Shown: positions 18,751 through 27,419 of the stretch, piece by piece | How the letters are laid out: every line of letters begins with the position of its first letter | Position numbering within the stretch: position 1 is the first letter of the stretch | Assembly: GCA_005779395.1 (NCBI GenBank) | Contig: SXJP01000009.1 | Span: 1 to 58,884, forward strand | DNA from: Actinomycetota bacterium | Lineage (GTDB): Bacteria > Actinomycetota > Acidimicrobiia > IMCC26256 > PALSA-610 | Direction: 5' to 3' | Length of the DNA: 58,884 nt | The notes under the pieces: generated by a model | Told to the model about the DNA's origin: nothing | Databases searched by the model: none | The model's input: only the letters and a program-made list of their open reading frames with translations | Position numbers and translations under genes: made by a program

Positions 18751-19532
18751 TAATCAAGTTCCCTTTGACGCCGAGCAGTTTCGAAACACAAGATGGTCGC
18801 AGCCATTGCAACATTCAAGGATTCGGTTCCAGATGCCATCGGTATCGAGACCGTCCCATCGACCCTGATCGCTTCGATTCCAGCGGTTTCGTGACCAATT
18901 ACGAGTGCCAATGGGGTTGTGCAAAGTGGAGCATCCTCGAGCCTGATTTCTCCGCTTGCTGCAGCGCCGAGACAGAGCCCACCGCGCTGGGAGACCTGAT
19001 CGAGAGATGCTTGCAACTCTGTCTCCTTCTCTACGCTCAGTATCGGTAACGATCCGACTGCGCCCGCTCCGGCACGCACCGTCTTGGGATTGTAAGGGTC
19101 GACAGACCCTGGTCCGATGACAATTCCACCAAACCCTGCGGCTTGAGCCGACCTAGCGATAGTCCCGAGGTTGCCTGGATCGTTTATCCGTGGCAACACA
19201 ACAAGAGAACGTGCTTCGCTGACAGCTACGAGTGTCTCTTCTGGTCGGACCCTGTCGAAAACCGCGACTATGCCCTGACTATTGCGAGTATCGCTAATCG
19301 AGCTAAGGACGCCCGGGGCAACGTAAGCCACCGCGACATGCCCGCCGATACCTGGCGGGACATCGCGATCGGCATCGACCAGAACCGACCGTGGCGCAAT
19401 CCCACGGTGCATCAGCGTCAAGAGAGCCCGCGGACCTTCAACAATGAAAACGCGATCATCGTTGCGAGCGTCTTTGTCTCGGAGCCAGCCCTTGAGCTGT
19501 TTGACTTCGCGGTGGTGCGCACCTAGCGCCAC
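18750..19532 (-). CDS. TrmH/SpoU-family RNA 2'-O-methyltransferase
   Basis: 260 aa. The SPOUT trefoil-knot motifs are clear: motif 1 NDPGNLGTIARSAQAAGF, motif 2 LALVIGHETAGI and motif 3 VSIPMASGTESLNVAMA. The N-terminal ~90 residues form the substrate-binding domain of RlmB/TsnR-like enzymes. It probably methylates a ribose in 23S rRNA or tRNA, but the exact site cannot be read from sequence. I chose the GTG at 19532, five bases after the rplT stop; the longer open frame overlaps rplT and shows no family similarity. The last base overlaps the pheS ATG. Confidence 0.88.
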   Translation of the reverse strand: MALGAHHREVKQLKGWLRDKDARNDDRVFIVEGPRALLTLMHRGIAPRSVLVDADRDVPPGIGGHVAVAYVAPGVLSSISDTRNSQGIVAVFDRVRPEETLVAVSEARSLVVLPRINDPGNLGTIARSAQAAGFGGIVIGPGSVDPYNPKTVRAGAGAVGSLPILSVEKETELQASLDQVSQRGGLCLGAAASGEIRLEDAPLCTTPLALVIGHETAGIEAIRVDGTVSIPMASGTESLNVAMAATILCFETARRQRELD

Positions 19533-19537
19533 AAGCG

Positions 19538-19897
19538 TCAGGAGGCTAGTGCCTCGCGAGCCGTAGTTACTAGCGCCGCGAAAGCTTCCGAGTCGCGAAC
19601 CGCGATATCTGCAAGGACCTTGCGATCGACATCGACAGAGGCGGCCTTCAGACCAGCAATGAACACGCTGTAACTCATGTCGTGCTCGCGACACGCCGCG
19701 TTGATACGCACGATCCACAGGCGGCGAAACTCGCCCTTGCGCGCCCGGCGGTCGCGAAGTGCGTACCGACCAGAGTGCATGACCTGCTCATTAGCTGCGC
19801 GCAAGTGGCGCCCGCGAGAGCCCTTGTAACCCTTTGCCGCCTCAAGAACTTTGCGACGGCCCTTCTTTGAATTTACTGAACGCTTAACTCTTGCCAT
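19538..19897 (-). CDS. rplT: 50S ribosomal protein L20
   Basis: 119-aa bL20, a 23S rRNA-binding assembly protein. The family start [16 protein letters not shown] is preceded by GAGGAAG seven or more bases upstream; the longer reading frame is spurious. The middle shows the typical [15 protein letters not shown] block. Order infC-rpmI-rplT is the classic operon, in which L20 or IF3 often controls translation. The gap to rpmI is 13 bp. Confidence 0.98.
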   Translation of the reverse strand: MARVKRSVNSKKGRRKVLEAAKGYKGSRGRHLRAANEQVMHSGRYALRDRRARKGEFRRLWIVRINAACREHDMSYSVFIAGLKAASVDVDRKVLADIAVRDSEAFAALVTTAREALAS

Positions 19898-19910
19898 CTC
19901 TTTGTCTTCC

Positions 19911-20105
19911 TCACATTCCAAGCATCTTCTTGACGTGCTTAGCGTCTCCGCCCACGACTTCGGCCAGGCGACCGAGTCTGCGCGTGTGCTTCGTTGGCTT
20001 CTTCTCAAGCAAGTGAGAACGACCGTGTTGGCGACGGCGGATCTTGCCCGTGCCTGTCACCGTGAAGCGCTTTGCTGCGCCCCTGTGTGATTTCATTTTT
20101 GGCAT
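19911..20105 (-). CDS. rpmI: 50S ribosomal protein L35
   Basis: 64-aa bL35, beginning [14 protein letters not shown], the family signature, with the basic [14 protein letters not shown] segment and the C-terminal VKKMLG. Between infC and rplT as expected. Confidence 0.98.
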   Translation of the reverse strand: MPKMKSHRGAAKRFTVTGTGKIRRRQHGRSHLLEKKPTKHTRRLGRLAEVVGGDAKHVKKMLGM

Positions 20106-20164
20106 GTCATTACCTCGTTGTAGTGCGGTGGTCAGATGGCTTCGGATTCCGTTGTTGCTTCGCC

Positions 20165-20800
20165 TTACGTAGCGGCATCGCTCGCGCCGAGCGTCGCCTC
20201 TACTTCTGGTACAGCTATTTCGGAATCGGTTGTATTGGGTATTTCGGTTGCCGGTTTTGGAGCCGCCGATGTTTTCTTGATTGCTGACTTCTTAAGTGGG
20301 TGCAACACCATGGTCATATTGCGACCGTCTTGACGTGGTGCAGACTCAACGATTGCGTAATCCTGGACTTGGTCGGCGACTCGTTCGAGGATCTTGCGGC
20401 CAAGCTCTGGGTGAGCCATCTCACGACCTCTGAACATGATCGTGAGTTTCACCTTTGAGCCTTCATGCAAGAATCGCTCAACGTGCTTCATCTTGGTAGT
20501 GAAGTCGTTGCCGTCGATTTTCGGGCGAAACTTCATTTCTTTGATTACGACGTTGGTCGCTTTCTTGCGACTCTCCTTGCGGCGCTGATCGGCTTCGTAC
20601 TTGAACTTGCCGAAGTCCATGATCTTGCATACCGGTGGGTCCGCCTTGTCTGCGACCTCGACAAGATCGAGTCCAGCATCGCGAGCCATCTGCAGTGCGT
20701 CTGCGAGAGCTTTGACGCCGAATTGCGTTCCGTCGGCGCCAATCAGGCGGACCGAACGAGCGCGAATGCGATCGTTGATCCGGGTGTCTTCAGTTGCGAT
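20165..20800 (-). CDS. infC: translation initiation factor IF-3, with AUC start codon
   Basis: 211 aa. IF3 binds 30S and prevents subunit joining and wrong start selection. The first internal ATG (20689) would remove the conserved N-terminal [15 protein letters not shown] segment, so the gene must start upstream. The only well-placed start in frame is ATC at 20798-20800, with AGGAG seven bases upstream; there is no in-frame ATG, GTG or TTG there. Non-canonical AUU/AUC starts are known for infC and underlie IF3 autoregulation. The linker and C-terminal domain ([17 protein letters not shown]) are normal; a ~40-residue Ala/Thr-rich tail extends past the usual end. Confidence 0.93.
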   Translation of the reverse strand: MATEDTRINDRIRARSVRLIGADGTQFGVKALADALQMARDAGLDLVEVADKADPPVCKIMDFGKFKYEADQRRKESRKKATNVVIKEMKFRPKIDGNDFTTKMKHVERFLHEGSKVKLTIMFRGREMAHPELGRKILERVADQVQDYAIVESAPRQDGRNMTMVLHPLKKSAIKKTSAAPKPATEIPNTTDSEIAVPEVEATLGASDAAT

Positions 20801-20929
20801 GGGGCAGCTCCTAGGTTCTATCCGGCCGACTCAGCGTCGACAGGGTCGGCGACAAGTCTCCAGAGAACGCCTACGCAGAGTGGCCTAGCCGTCGAGACGA
20901 CGGCAGTGCCACGGCTACGATGCCGCTAC

Positions 20930-20983
20930 CAGAAAAGAACCCGGACGCAGATTGCTCAGACTCCTGAGTTCTCTAGGCCGGGT
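20930..20983 (-). terminator. attenuator-like terminator in the infC leader
   Basis: On the minus strand ACCCGG (20978-20983) pairs with CCGGGT (20939-20944), enclosing a small inner hairpin CTCAG-gagt-CTGAG, and is followed by TTCTTTTCT (20930-20938). It sits 130-180 bases upstream of the infC start. Another hairpin, GCCGTCG-tct-CGACGGC (20888-20904), lies between it and the gene. This arrangement is compatible with an L20- or IF3-responsive attenuator, but no alternative antiterminator was worked out. Confidence 0.45.
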
Positions 20984-21048
20984 GGGGCATCTGCGAGGCG
21001 TAGTGCCTCACACCCACTTGTCATTCAATTTCGAAGAAGGATACCAGC

Positions 21049-21501
21049 GTGAGCAGCATCTGGACCCCATCGGGCGAATATCAGCCAACCCCGACTCCAG
21101 CTGAGCAGAGTTCAGCTGACCTCCCAGGGTCCGGCGATGGCCACGATTTCAGCGACGAGACCGGGCGACCTGCCCCTTCGCAAGAAGAACTCGAAGCGAT
21201 CAGAGAGATCCAGAGCCAGATTCGGGCAACGCCGGCCGCCGCTGTTGTCGCAAACCATGTAATCCAACTCTTCGAGCTAGCCGTTGTGTACCTCGGCGTA
21301 GCGACTCCCCCGGATGACCAAGGTCGCGTCCCCCATCCTGACCTAGCCCAAGCCGGAGTCGCGATCGACGCAATGTCAGCGCTGATCGATGGCTTAGGTG
21401 CGCGTTACGGCGAGAACGAAGAGACTTTGCGCGACGCTCTTGGCCAGATCCAAATGCTGTACGTGCAGGTAGCCGATGCACTAGGCGAAGAAACTCACTA
21501 G
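21049..21501 (+). CDS. DUF1844 family protein
   Basis: 150 aa of unknown function. The C-terminal ~90 residues (VANHVIQLFELAVVYLGVA...DLAQAGVAIDAMSALIDGLG) match the helical DUF1844 pattern; the first 55 residues are Pro/Ser-rich and probably disordered. GTG start with GAAGGA upstream. It is divergent from infC, with a 248-bp shared upstream region, and its stop overlaps the stop of the cold-shock-like gene by four bases. Conserved next to infC in some bacteria, so a translation link is possible, but this is inference. Confidence 0.75.
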   Translation: MSSIWTPSGEYQPTPTPAEQSSADLPGSGDGHDFSDETGRPAPSQEELEAIREIQSQIRATPAAAVVANHVIQLFELAVVYLGVATPPDDQGRVPHPDLAQAGVAIDAMSALIDGLGARYGENEETLRDALGQIQMLYVQVADALGEETH

Positions 21502-21713
21502 GTTTCGTCGCGATAGATCGAGCGCGCCTCGGTCCGCCCGCCTATTCCGGCCACTACCTCGAAACGCACTTTAGTTCCGATCGCGATGATGCGTCGGCCG
21601 TCTGCGATTTCGGTGCAGTGAAACGCGTAGTCGATGCCGTCAGCACCCGAGATCACGCCAGTACCGCGGTGTTCCTCAAATTCGGTGACTGTTCCTGTTC
21701 CGGCGCCAAACAC
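21498..21713 (-). CDS. small cold-shock-domain-like protein
   Basis: 71 aa. The order of segments (GTVTEFEEHRGTGVISGADG, then YAFHCTEI, then GTKVRFEVVAGIGGRTEARSI) follows a single cold-shock beta-barrel. The two RNA-binding motifs are degenerate: RGTGVI in place of KGFGFI and YAFHC in place of VFVHF. It is therefore a divergent CSD protein that may have altered nucleic acid binding. It begins 13 bp after the hisG stop on the same strand. Confidence 0.7.
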   Translation of the reverse strand: MFGAGTGTVTEFEEHRGTGVISGADGIDYAFHCTEIADGRRIIAIGTKVRFEVVAGIGGRTEARSIYRDET

Positions 21714-21726
21714 TTACAGAAAGCCT

Positions 21727-22602
21727 TCAGGCAACGATCTTGCTGATTGGGAGTTCCAGTATCCCGGTCGCTCCGGCATCAACAAGTGCTGGAATCAAAG
21801 TATTGATCATCGACTTCGCAACAACCGTTTCTACGGCGTATGCGTCCTGACCAAAAAGTTTTGAGACTGTCGGCGACTTGAGCGCCGGAAGTAAATCGAT
21901 CACTGCGGCGAGGTTTGGCTCGTCAACATTGAGCTTCACCATGACCCGTCCGCGCGCGTCTAGCGATCCGAGCAAAAGAACCATCAGTTGTTCCATTGCT
22001 TTGCGCTTTTCTGGATCGGCGTACGCAAGCGGATTCGCGATCAGCAGCGTGTAGCTCACCAGGACTTCGTCAACGACCTTGAGGCCAGCTGCGCGTAACG
22101 CACGCCCGGTCTCGGTAATTTCGACAACCGCATCTGCGATCTCTGGAACCTTAGCCTCAGTTGCTCCGTAGCTGAGCGACACGACGCCGTTGACACCGTT
22201 CTTTTCGAGAAATCGACGCGTGATCTCGGGATATTCGGTGTGTACGCGCACGCCGTCAGGAAGATCGGCGACACTCCTATAAGGCGAGTCTTGTGCGACA
22301 GCTAACACCATACGGATGGGTCGAGCGGTCGCCTTGCTGTAGTGGAGTTCAGTGAGTTCAACGACATCGCTGTTGGTTTCTTCTACCCAGTCCCTGCCTG
22401 TGATTCCAATATCGAAAAGACCTTCGGAAACGTAACGACCAATCTCTTGGGGCCGTAACACTCGCACCTCAGCCACGCGTGGATCGTCGATTGTGGCCTT
22501 GTAGTCGACTTCGCTACTTCTAGTTACGGAGAGATCAGCGTCTTCAAACAACTGCATAGTGGCGCGCTCAAGCGAGCCCTTAGGTATGACGAGACGCAAC
22601 AT
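21727..22602 (-). CDS. hisG: ATP phosphoribosyltransferase, long form
   Basis: First step of histidine synthesis: joins ATP and PRPP. 291 aa from MLRLVIPKGSLE, the family N-terminus; an upstream in-frame ATG at 22614 would add four residues. The length shows the long form with a C-terminal ACT-like histidine-feedback domain (~210-291). Typical catalytic-domain blocks are FDIGITGRDWVEE and the PRPP region near VEITETGRALRAAG. No other his genes are nearby; it follows ribH by 42 bp. Confidence 0.95.
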   Translation of the reverse strand: MLRLVIPKGSLERATMQLFEDADLSVTRSSEVDYKATIDDPRVAEVRVLRPQEIGRYVSEGLFDIGITGRDWVEETNSDVVELTELHYSKATARPIRMVLAVAQDSPYRSVADLPDGVRVHTEYPEITRRFLEKNGVNGVVSLSYGATEAKVPEIADAVVEITETGRALRAAGLKVVDEVLVSYTLLIANPLAYADPEKRKAMEQLMVLLLGSLDARGRVMVKLNVDEPNLAAVIDLLPALKSPTVSKLFGQDAYAVETVVAKSMINTLIPALVDAGATGILELPISKIVA

Positions 22603-22644
22603 GGCGTGCAACATTACCGGCCGGGTATAGGGCTGCTCTGTTGA

Positions 22645-23118
22645 TTAGGCAATGCTCTTCGTAAGTAGAGCCATCTCGATTGCTGTAAGAGCGGCTTCTT
22701 CGCCCTTATGGCCTTCCTTGCCGCCAATACGATCGACGGCCTGCGCTTGGTTGTCGACAGTTAGTACACCGAAAATCACAGGTACACCGGTATCGAGAGC
22801 AGCCGAAAGTATTCCTTGCGTAGCACCCATCGCGACGTAGTCGAAGTGCGCCGTATCGCCACGAACGATCGCTCCGAGGCATACGACTGCGTCGACGGTT
22901 CCCTTCGTCGCGAGTTGTTTCGCGACGAGAGGCAACTCGAACGCGCCGGGCACCCAGCAGACCTCAATGTCGAGGTCCGTGACGCCTCGGCGGTCGAACT
23001 CAGCGAGGCATCCCGCGAGCAATTCTTCTGTTATCGCCTTGTTGAAGCGGGCGACGACGACACCGATACGCAAGCCCGATCCGTTTAGCTCGGACTCTGG
23101 AATCTCGTGCACTCCCAC
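22645..23118 (-). CDS. ribH: 6,7-dimethyl-8-ribityllumazine synthase
   Basis: 157 aa, the penultimate riboflavin step, condensing the pyrimidine intermediate with dihydroxybutanone phosphate. Family motifs: VVVARFNKAITEELLAGC, VPGAFELPLVAKQL and the catalytic-histidine region GAIVRGDTAHFDYVA. The start is GTG, overlapping the ribBA stop by one base (TAGTG). Confidence 0.97.
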   Translation of the reverse strand: MGVHEIPESELNGSGLRIGVVVARFNKAITEELLAGCLAEFDRRGVTDLDIEVCWVPGAFELPLVAKQLATKGTVDAVVCLGAIVRGDTAHFDYVAMGATQGILSAALDTGVPVIFGVLTVDNQAQAVDRIGGKEGHKGEEAALTAIEMALLTKSIA

Positions 23119-24353
23119 TACTGACCGCCACCTAACTCTGCGTCATCGAGGTCTAACAAATGGCCGAGTTTTTCTTGCTTGGTTCTCAGGTAAGCGATGT
23201 TTTCAGAATTCGGTGTTGGCACAAGAGCAACTCGTTCTTTGATTTCGAGGCCGTATCCCTCGAGGCCGCCGTACTTTGACATGTTGTTCGTTAGCAAACA
23301 CATTGTGGTCACACCTAAATCGACAAGGATCTGCGCACCAATTCCGTACTCGCGTGAGTCCGCCGGAAAACCAAGTTCGAGATTGGCTTCGACGGTGTCT
23401 CGTCCCTGCTCCTGCAACTGATATGCGCGCATCTTGTGTCCGAGACCAATTCCTCGTCCTTCGTGACCGCGCAGATATACAACCACGCCTCGTCCTGCCG
23501 CGGCCACGCGTTCGAGGGCAAGGTCCAATTGCGGTCCACAGTCACATCGCATCGATCCGAAGACATCACCCGTCAGGCATTCGGAGTGCACCCGCACGAG
23601 CACATTCGGTCGGCCCGCTACGTCGCCCTTCACGAAGGCAATGTGCTCGGTACCGTCAAGCACGCTCTCGAACACGTGTGCCGTGAAGTCTCCATGGACC
23701 GTGGGTATGCGCGCTTCACTCACCCTGCGCACCAACTTCTCGCGCCGACGGCGATAACGCACAAGGTCGGCGATAGAGATCATGACCAGTCCGTGTTCTT
23801 CGGCGAACACCTCTAGTTGTGGAAGTCGAGCCATTGTGCCGTCGTCGTTGACGACTTCGGCGAGGACGCCTGCTGGTTTGCACCCAGCAAGCCTCGCTAG
23901 GTCGACTCCAGCTTCGGTGTGGCCGGCGCGCTTTAGCACTCCACCTTCTCTGTACCGCAGAGGGAAGATGTGGCCTGGCCGTGCGAAGTCACCTGGACGG
24001 GCTTCCTTGTCGATTAGTCCGAGCACCGTTGCTGCTCTATCGGCAGAAGAGATCCCGGTCGACGTGCCGTGCCGGTAGTCGACCGACACGGTGAACGCTG
24101 TGCGTTGCACTTCGGTGTTCTCTCCGGTTTGGACCATAAGCGGAATCTGAAGTTCATCGAGCCGATCGCCCTCGAGCGGCATGCAAATCACGCCACTGGT
24201 GTAACGAATCATGAATGCCATTTTCTCTGGCGTGACATGCTCGGCTGCCATGATCAGATCGCCTTCGTTTTCGCGGTCTTCGTCGTCAACTGCGACCACG
24301 ATCTCACCACGAGCAATGGCGTCGATGGCTTCATCAATTTCTGCGAACGGCAT
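23118..24353 (-). CDS. ribBA: bifunctional DHBP synthase / GTP cyclohydrolase II
   Basis: 411 aa. Residues ~1-200 are RibB, making dihydroxybutanone phosphate from ribulose 5-phosphate; the acidic loop [17 protein letters not shown] and [13 protein letters not shown] are intact. Residues ~205-400 are RibA, opening GTP; the zinc cysteines are in [16 protein letters not shown] and the arginine-bearing [16 protein letters not shown] motif follows. The two enzymes feed both branches of riboflavin synthesis. It starts 6 bp after ribE. Confidence 0.97.
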   Translation of the reverse strand: MPFAEIDEAIDAIARGEIVVAVDDEDRENEGDLIMAAEHVTPEKMAFMIRYTSGVICMPLEGDRLDELQIPLMVQTGENTEVQRTAFTVSVDYRHGTSTGISSADRAATVLGLIDKEARPGDFARPGHIFPLRYREGGVLKRAGHTEAGVDLARLAGCKPAGVLAEVVNDDGTMARLPQLEVFAEEHGLVMISIADLVRYRRRREKLVRRVSEARIPTVHGDFTAHVFESVLDGTEHIAFVKGDVAGRPNVLVRVHSECLTGDVFGSMRCDCGPQLDLALERVAAAGRGVVVYLRGHEGRGIGLGHKMRAYQLQEQGRDTVEANLELGFPADSREYGIGAQILVDLGVTTMCLLTNNMSKYGGLEGYGLEIKERVALVPTPNSENIAYLRTKQEKLGHLLDLDDAELGGGQ

Positions 24354-24359
24354 AGCTAC

Positions 24360-24986
24360 CTAACTTTCGGAACGAGGTGTTCCATCAAAATGCGGGATAA
24401 CAAGTTTCTCTACGTACTTGGCAACGACATCACACTCAAGATTCACACGCGTGCCGACCGACTTGGAACCCAGTGTCGTCACCGCGAGAGTGTGCGGGAT
24501 GACGGCAATCGAGAACGAGTCGGACTCGACCGCAGCGACGGTAAGGCTGATGCCGTCTACACAAATCGAACCCTTTTCGATTGTGTAGCGCAACAAGCCA
24601 GTTGGGGCGAAGATTCGAATATTTACAGAACCGTCGTTGTTCGAATCCTTGCCAACGATCGTGCCTGTGCCATCGACATGGCCTTGGACTAGATGGCCCC
24701 CAAGCCTGTCTTGTAGTCGGACTGGTCTTTCGAGATTGACCGAGTCGCCGACAGCGAGGTCACCGAGATTGGTGCGCTGCATTGTTTCGCTGACAGCGTC
24801 GGCACTCCATGTTGAACTCTGCAGGTCGAAATCGACGACGGTGAGGCATATTCCGTTGACAGCGATCGATGCACCGAGCGCGACATCACTGAGAACTAGA
24901 GACGCTCGTATCGCAATGCGCGCTCCCCCGTCGTGCCGTTCTAACGCGACTATCTTGCCGAGTTCTTCGACGATGCCTGTAAACAT
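24360..24986 (-). CDS. ribE: riboflavin synthase alpha chain
   Basis: 208 aa. Two tandem lumazine-binding barrels: the first starts MFTGIVEELGKIV and contains GICLTVVDF; the second starts around GHLVQGHVDGTGTI and contains DGISLTVAAV. It dismutates two lumazines into riboflavin. The ATG directly abuts the ribD stop, indicating coupled translation. Confidence 0.97.
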   Translation of the reverse strand: MFTGIVEELGKIVALERHDGGARIAIRASLVLSDVALGASIAVNGICLTVVDFDLQSSTWSADAVSETMQRTNLGDLAVGDSVNLERPVRLQDRLGGHLVQGHVDGTGTIVGKDSNNDGSVNIRIFAPTGLLRYTIEKGSICVDGISLTVAAVESDSFSIAVIPHTLAVTTLGSKSVGTRVNLECDVVAKYVEKLVIPHFDGTPRSES

Positions 24987-26126
24987 CTAAAACGCTCCTT
25001 TCGGCGAGTAGTCGAGTCGGACATCGTCGCCGAGTTGCAAAACGCTCTTGAGTTGCAGTCGTCGGCTAGCGGAGATCGTGTCTGGACCGCCAAGCCCGAA
25101 GCCTGCGAGCCCTCTTGCTCCAAGAAGCGTGTTCCCGATGTACGCGACTACCCGGTCTACTAACCCGGCCTGCAGGAACGCGCCGTGCAGTTGAGAGCCG
25201 CCTTCGACCATCGCTTGCAACACCCCTTTGGACCCGAGTAGTTCGAGCGTTGCCGAGAGGTCGACCCCGGAACCGTGGTCGTCGGCGATGAAGTTCACGG
25301 TTTCGACTGTCGCCCCGCAATCGACCCATGCATCAATGTTGTCTTTGGGCGCGAGGTCTGTAACTACGACGAGCGTCGGCGCTCGAACGGTGTCCGCCAA
25401 TTTCCCGTTCGGCTTGACGCGCCCGCGGGCGTCAAGAAGAACACGCAACGGTGGCCAAACCAGCGGAGGACCGGTTACGTCTCTCACCGTAAGTGCCGGG
25501 TCATCTGCAATGGCGGTTCCGGCGCCAACAATCACCGCTTGAGAATCCGCACGCAGTTCGTGACTGTTGGAGCGAGCCAATTCTCCGGTGATCCAGCGTG
25601 AACTGCCGTCGCTAGCTGCTGTGCGTCCATCGAGGCTTAGCGCGACTTTGGCGATGCACGCCGAGCGGCCGAGTTTGCGATGGATCAGATATGAGTTGAG
25701 TTGGTCTGCGACGACTTCGCCACGCAGACCAACGCTGACCTCGATGCCATGCTGGCGTAGCCGAGTCACGCCTTTGCCAGCTACGAGTGGGTCAGGGTCT
25801 TCGATTGCTACGACTACTGAAGCGATCCCTGCCTCAATGATCGCTTCGGTGCATGGTGGAGTATTTCCATGATGGTTGCACGGCTCGAGCGTGCAATACA
25901 GGGTCGCTCCAGAGCTTCGGCTCCCGGCCTCGGCTAGCGCGGCGACCTCTGCATGGGGTCCGAATGGGTATTGACCCGTCGCACCAGATCCGACGAGCTG
26001 GCCGTCCGCCACTACCGCTGCTCCGACATGTGGCCATGGCGCAACGCGTCGGCGGGCCCGATGGGCGGCCTCAACGGCGATGTCCATTGCCCAGGTCGCA
26101 GAAGCCTCAATAACCAATTGCTGCAC
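24987..26126 (-). CDS. ribD: bifunctional riboflavin deaminase / reductase
   Basis: 379 aa from a GTG at 26126; an internal ATG at 26087 (MDIAVEAAHRARRRV) is an alternative. The N-terminal cytidine-deaminase fold holds zinc motifs HAEVAAL and PCNHHGNTPPC; the C-terminal RibD reductase domain includes SLDGRTAASDGSSRWITG and VEGGSQLHGAFL. It acts on the GTP cyclohydrolase product. First of ribD-E-BA-H. No FMN riboswitch was found upstream; instead there is a long palindrome beside the mog stop. Confidence 0.95.
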   Translation of the reverse strand: MQQLVIEASATWAMDIAVEAAHRARRRVAPWPHVGAAVVADGQLVGSGATGQYPFGPHAEVAALAEAGSRSSGATLYCTLEPCNHHGNTPPCTEAIIEAGIASVVVAIEDPDPLVAGKGVTRLRQHGIEVSVGLRGEVVADQLNSYLIHRKLGRSACIAKVALSLDGRTAASDGSSRWITGELARSNSHELRADSQAVIVGAGTAIADDPALTVRDVTGPPLVWPPLRVLLDARGRVKPNGKLADTVRAPTLVVVTDLAPKDNIDAWVDCGATVETVNFIADDHGSGVDLSATLELLGSKGVLQAMVEGGSQLHGAFLQAGLVDRVVAYIGNTLLGARGLAGFGLGGPDTISASRRLQLKSVLQLGDDVRLDYSPKGAF

Positions 26127-26207
26127 CTAACGCCAGAAAAGGGAACACGTTGCAGGTATCATCGGGCTTTCGCGCCGCATATTCAGCAACTAGAGGCGAA
26201 TATATCA

Positions 26208-26257
26208 CCAGACCACACTAGAAATTAGAACGCGTTCTATTTTCTAGTGTGGTCTGG
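26208..26257. repeat. 50-bp near-perfect palindrome
   Basis: Two 25-base arms are reverse complements with one mismatch and no spacer, centred on CGCG at 26231-26234 with the inner core TAGAACGCGTTCTA. The left arm begins CCAGACCACACTAGAAA. The right arm includes the mog stop codon. As RNA it forms a hairpin of more than 20 bp. Neither side has a U-run, so it is not a canonical terminator. Confidence 0.95.
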
Positions 26258-26732
26258 CGCCTCGCAACAACTCAAGTGCATGGCCAAGGACCGGCTCAAC
26301 AGCCTCGAATGCCTCGACCGCACCAGTTGTGCTGCCTGGAGTGTTGACGATCAGCGACATTCCTCGGGTTCCGGCGATTCCCCGCGACAGCATGCCAAGA
26401 GACCGACCCGCACCATTTGATGCGATTCGTATGGCTTCTGCGAGTCCTGGAGCACTTCTCTCCACTGCCTCTGTCGTTCCTTCAGGTGTGAGGTCACGAG
26501 GGCCGAAGCCAGTCCCGCCAGTCGTTAGGACCAGTCCAGCGAACCCTTCTGCCAAATCAATGATGGCATCACGCACAGATTCGATGCCGTCGGGTACGAC
26601 TCGTCGCTCGACTACCTCGAATCCGGCAAGCTCCAAACGGTCGGCAAGGGCCTGCGAACTCGTGTCCTGGCGCGTTCCTGCGGCAACACCATCGGACACC
26701 GTCAGGATCTTGGTAAGCAAAGACTCGCTCAT
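26244..26732 (-). CDS. MogA/MoaB-family molybdopterin adenylyltransferase-like protein
   Basis: 162 aa. The MoCF-fold signature TTGGTGFGPRDLTPEGTTEAV is complete, and SNGAGRSLGMLSRGIAG and LIVNTPGSTTGAVEAF follow as in the family. Such proteins activate molybdopterin for molybdenum insertion; no other cofactor genes are in the window, so the role is inferred from family. The ATG overlaps rpe by four bases, and the last codons lie in the 50-bp palindrome. Confidence 0.88.
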   Translation of the reverse strand: MSESLLTKILTVSDGVAAGTRQDTSSQALADRLELAGFEVVERRVVPDGIESVRDAIIDLAEGFAGLVLTTGGTGFGPRDLTPEGTTEAVERSAPGLAEAIRIASNGAGRSLGMLSRGIAGTRGMSLIVNTPGSTTGAVEAFEAVEPVLGHALELLRGARPH

Positions 26733-27409
26733 TGCAACGCAGCGACCGCAATGGCTCGAATCTCGCGGGCTGCAGCGGCGGGGTCGACTGCTCCGAACAC
26801 GGCAGTTCCCGCAACAAGAATGTCAACACCGGCAGCCGCTGCCATCGCCGCGTTGCTCGCTTTGATGCCGCCATCAATCTCGATCTCGCAACAAAGACCG
26901 CGCTCCACGATGATTCTTCGAGCTGACCGAACCTTGTCGAGCACCTCGGGGATGAATACCTGGCCACCGAAGCCGGTCTTCACGCTCATCACGAGCAATG
27001 TGTCGATCGAATCTAGGAATCGTTCTAGGTCACTCAGCGGTGTCGCTGGCTCGAGAGTAAGGCCAACTCGACAGCCCAGATCGCGTATCCGGCGAATCAG
27101 CGATTCGGTATCGCCTACTTCGACATGCACCGTGATTCCGTCAGCGCCGGCCTCGGCAAACATGTCTAACAACGAGCCAGGATCGGAGACCATTAGGTGG
27201 CAGTCAAGATACAGGTCAGTAGCTTTGCGAAGCGCCGCGACGACAGGCGGGCCAATCGAAAGGTTCGGCACGTAGTGACCATCCATGCAATCGACGTGAA
27301 GCAGGTCGATGTCTTGCGCTACTCGAGCGACCTCGTCTGCCAAATGAGCGAAGTCAGCTGCGAGGATGGATGGAGCAATTTTTATGGATGGAAGGGTTGA
27401 GTTCGCCAC
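26729..27409 (-). CDS. rpe: ribulose-phosphate 3-epimerase
   Basis: 226-aa TIM-barrel enzyme interconverting ribulose and xylulose 5-phosphates. Motifs: IAPSILAADFAHL, HVDCMDGHYVPNLSIGP, CHLMVSDP, MSVKTGFGGQ and IDGGI carry the metal-binding His and catalytic Asp residues. I chose the GTG at 27409 (VANSTLPSIKIAPS), ten bases after rsmB; the longer open frame begins inside rsmB. Ribulose 5-phosphate is also the RibB substrate, though the shared locus may be coincidental. Confidence 0.95.
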   Translation of the reverse strand: MANSTLPSIKIAPSILAADFAHLADEVARVAQDIDLLHVDCMDGHYVPNLSIGPPVVAALRKATDLYLDCHLMVSDPGSLLDMFAEAGADGITVHVEVGDTESLIRRIRDLGCRVGLTLEPATPLSDLERFLDSIDTLLVMSVKTGFGGQVFIPEVLDKVRSARRIIVERGLCCEIEIDGGIKASNAAMAAAAGVDILVAGTAVFGAVDPAAAAREIRAIAVAALQ

Positions 27410-27419
27410 GTTTCTGAGA

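Noticed and set aside
20165..20689. infC starting at the internal ATG
   Set aside because: This removes the conserved IF3 N-terminal segment, which is encoded in frame directly upstream.
26127..26207. FMN riboswitch in front of ribD
   Set aside because: None of the conserved RFN segments (GGGGCAGGG, ACCGGCGG, AGTCC) were found in this 81-base stretch.
26223..26242. LexA/SOS box at the centre of the 50-bp palindrome
   Set aside because: GAAC and GTTC are separated by two bases, not the four expected for an actinobacterial SOS box.
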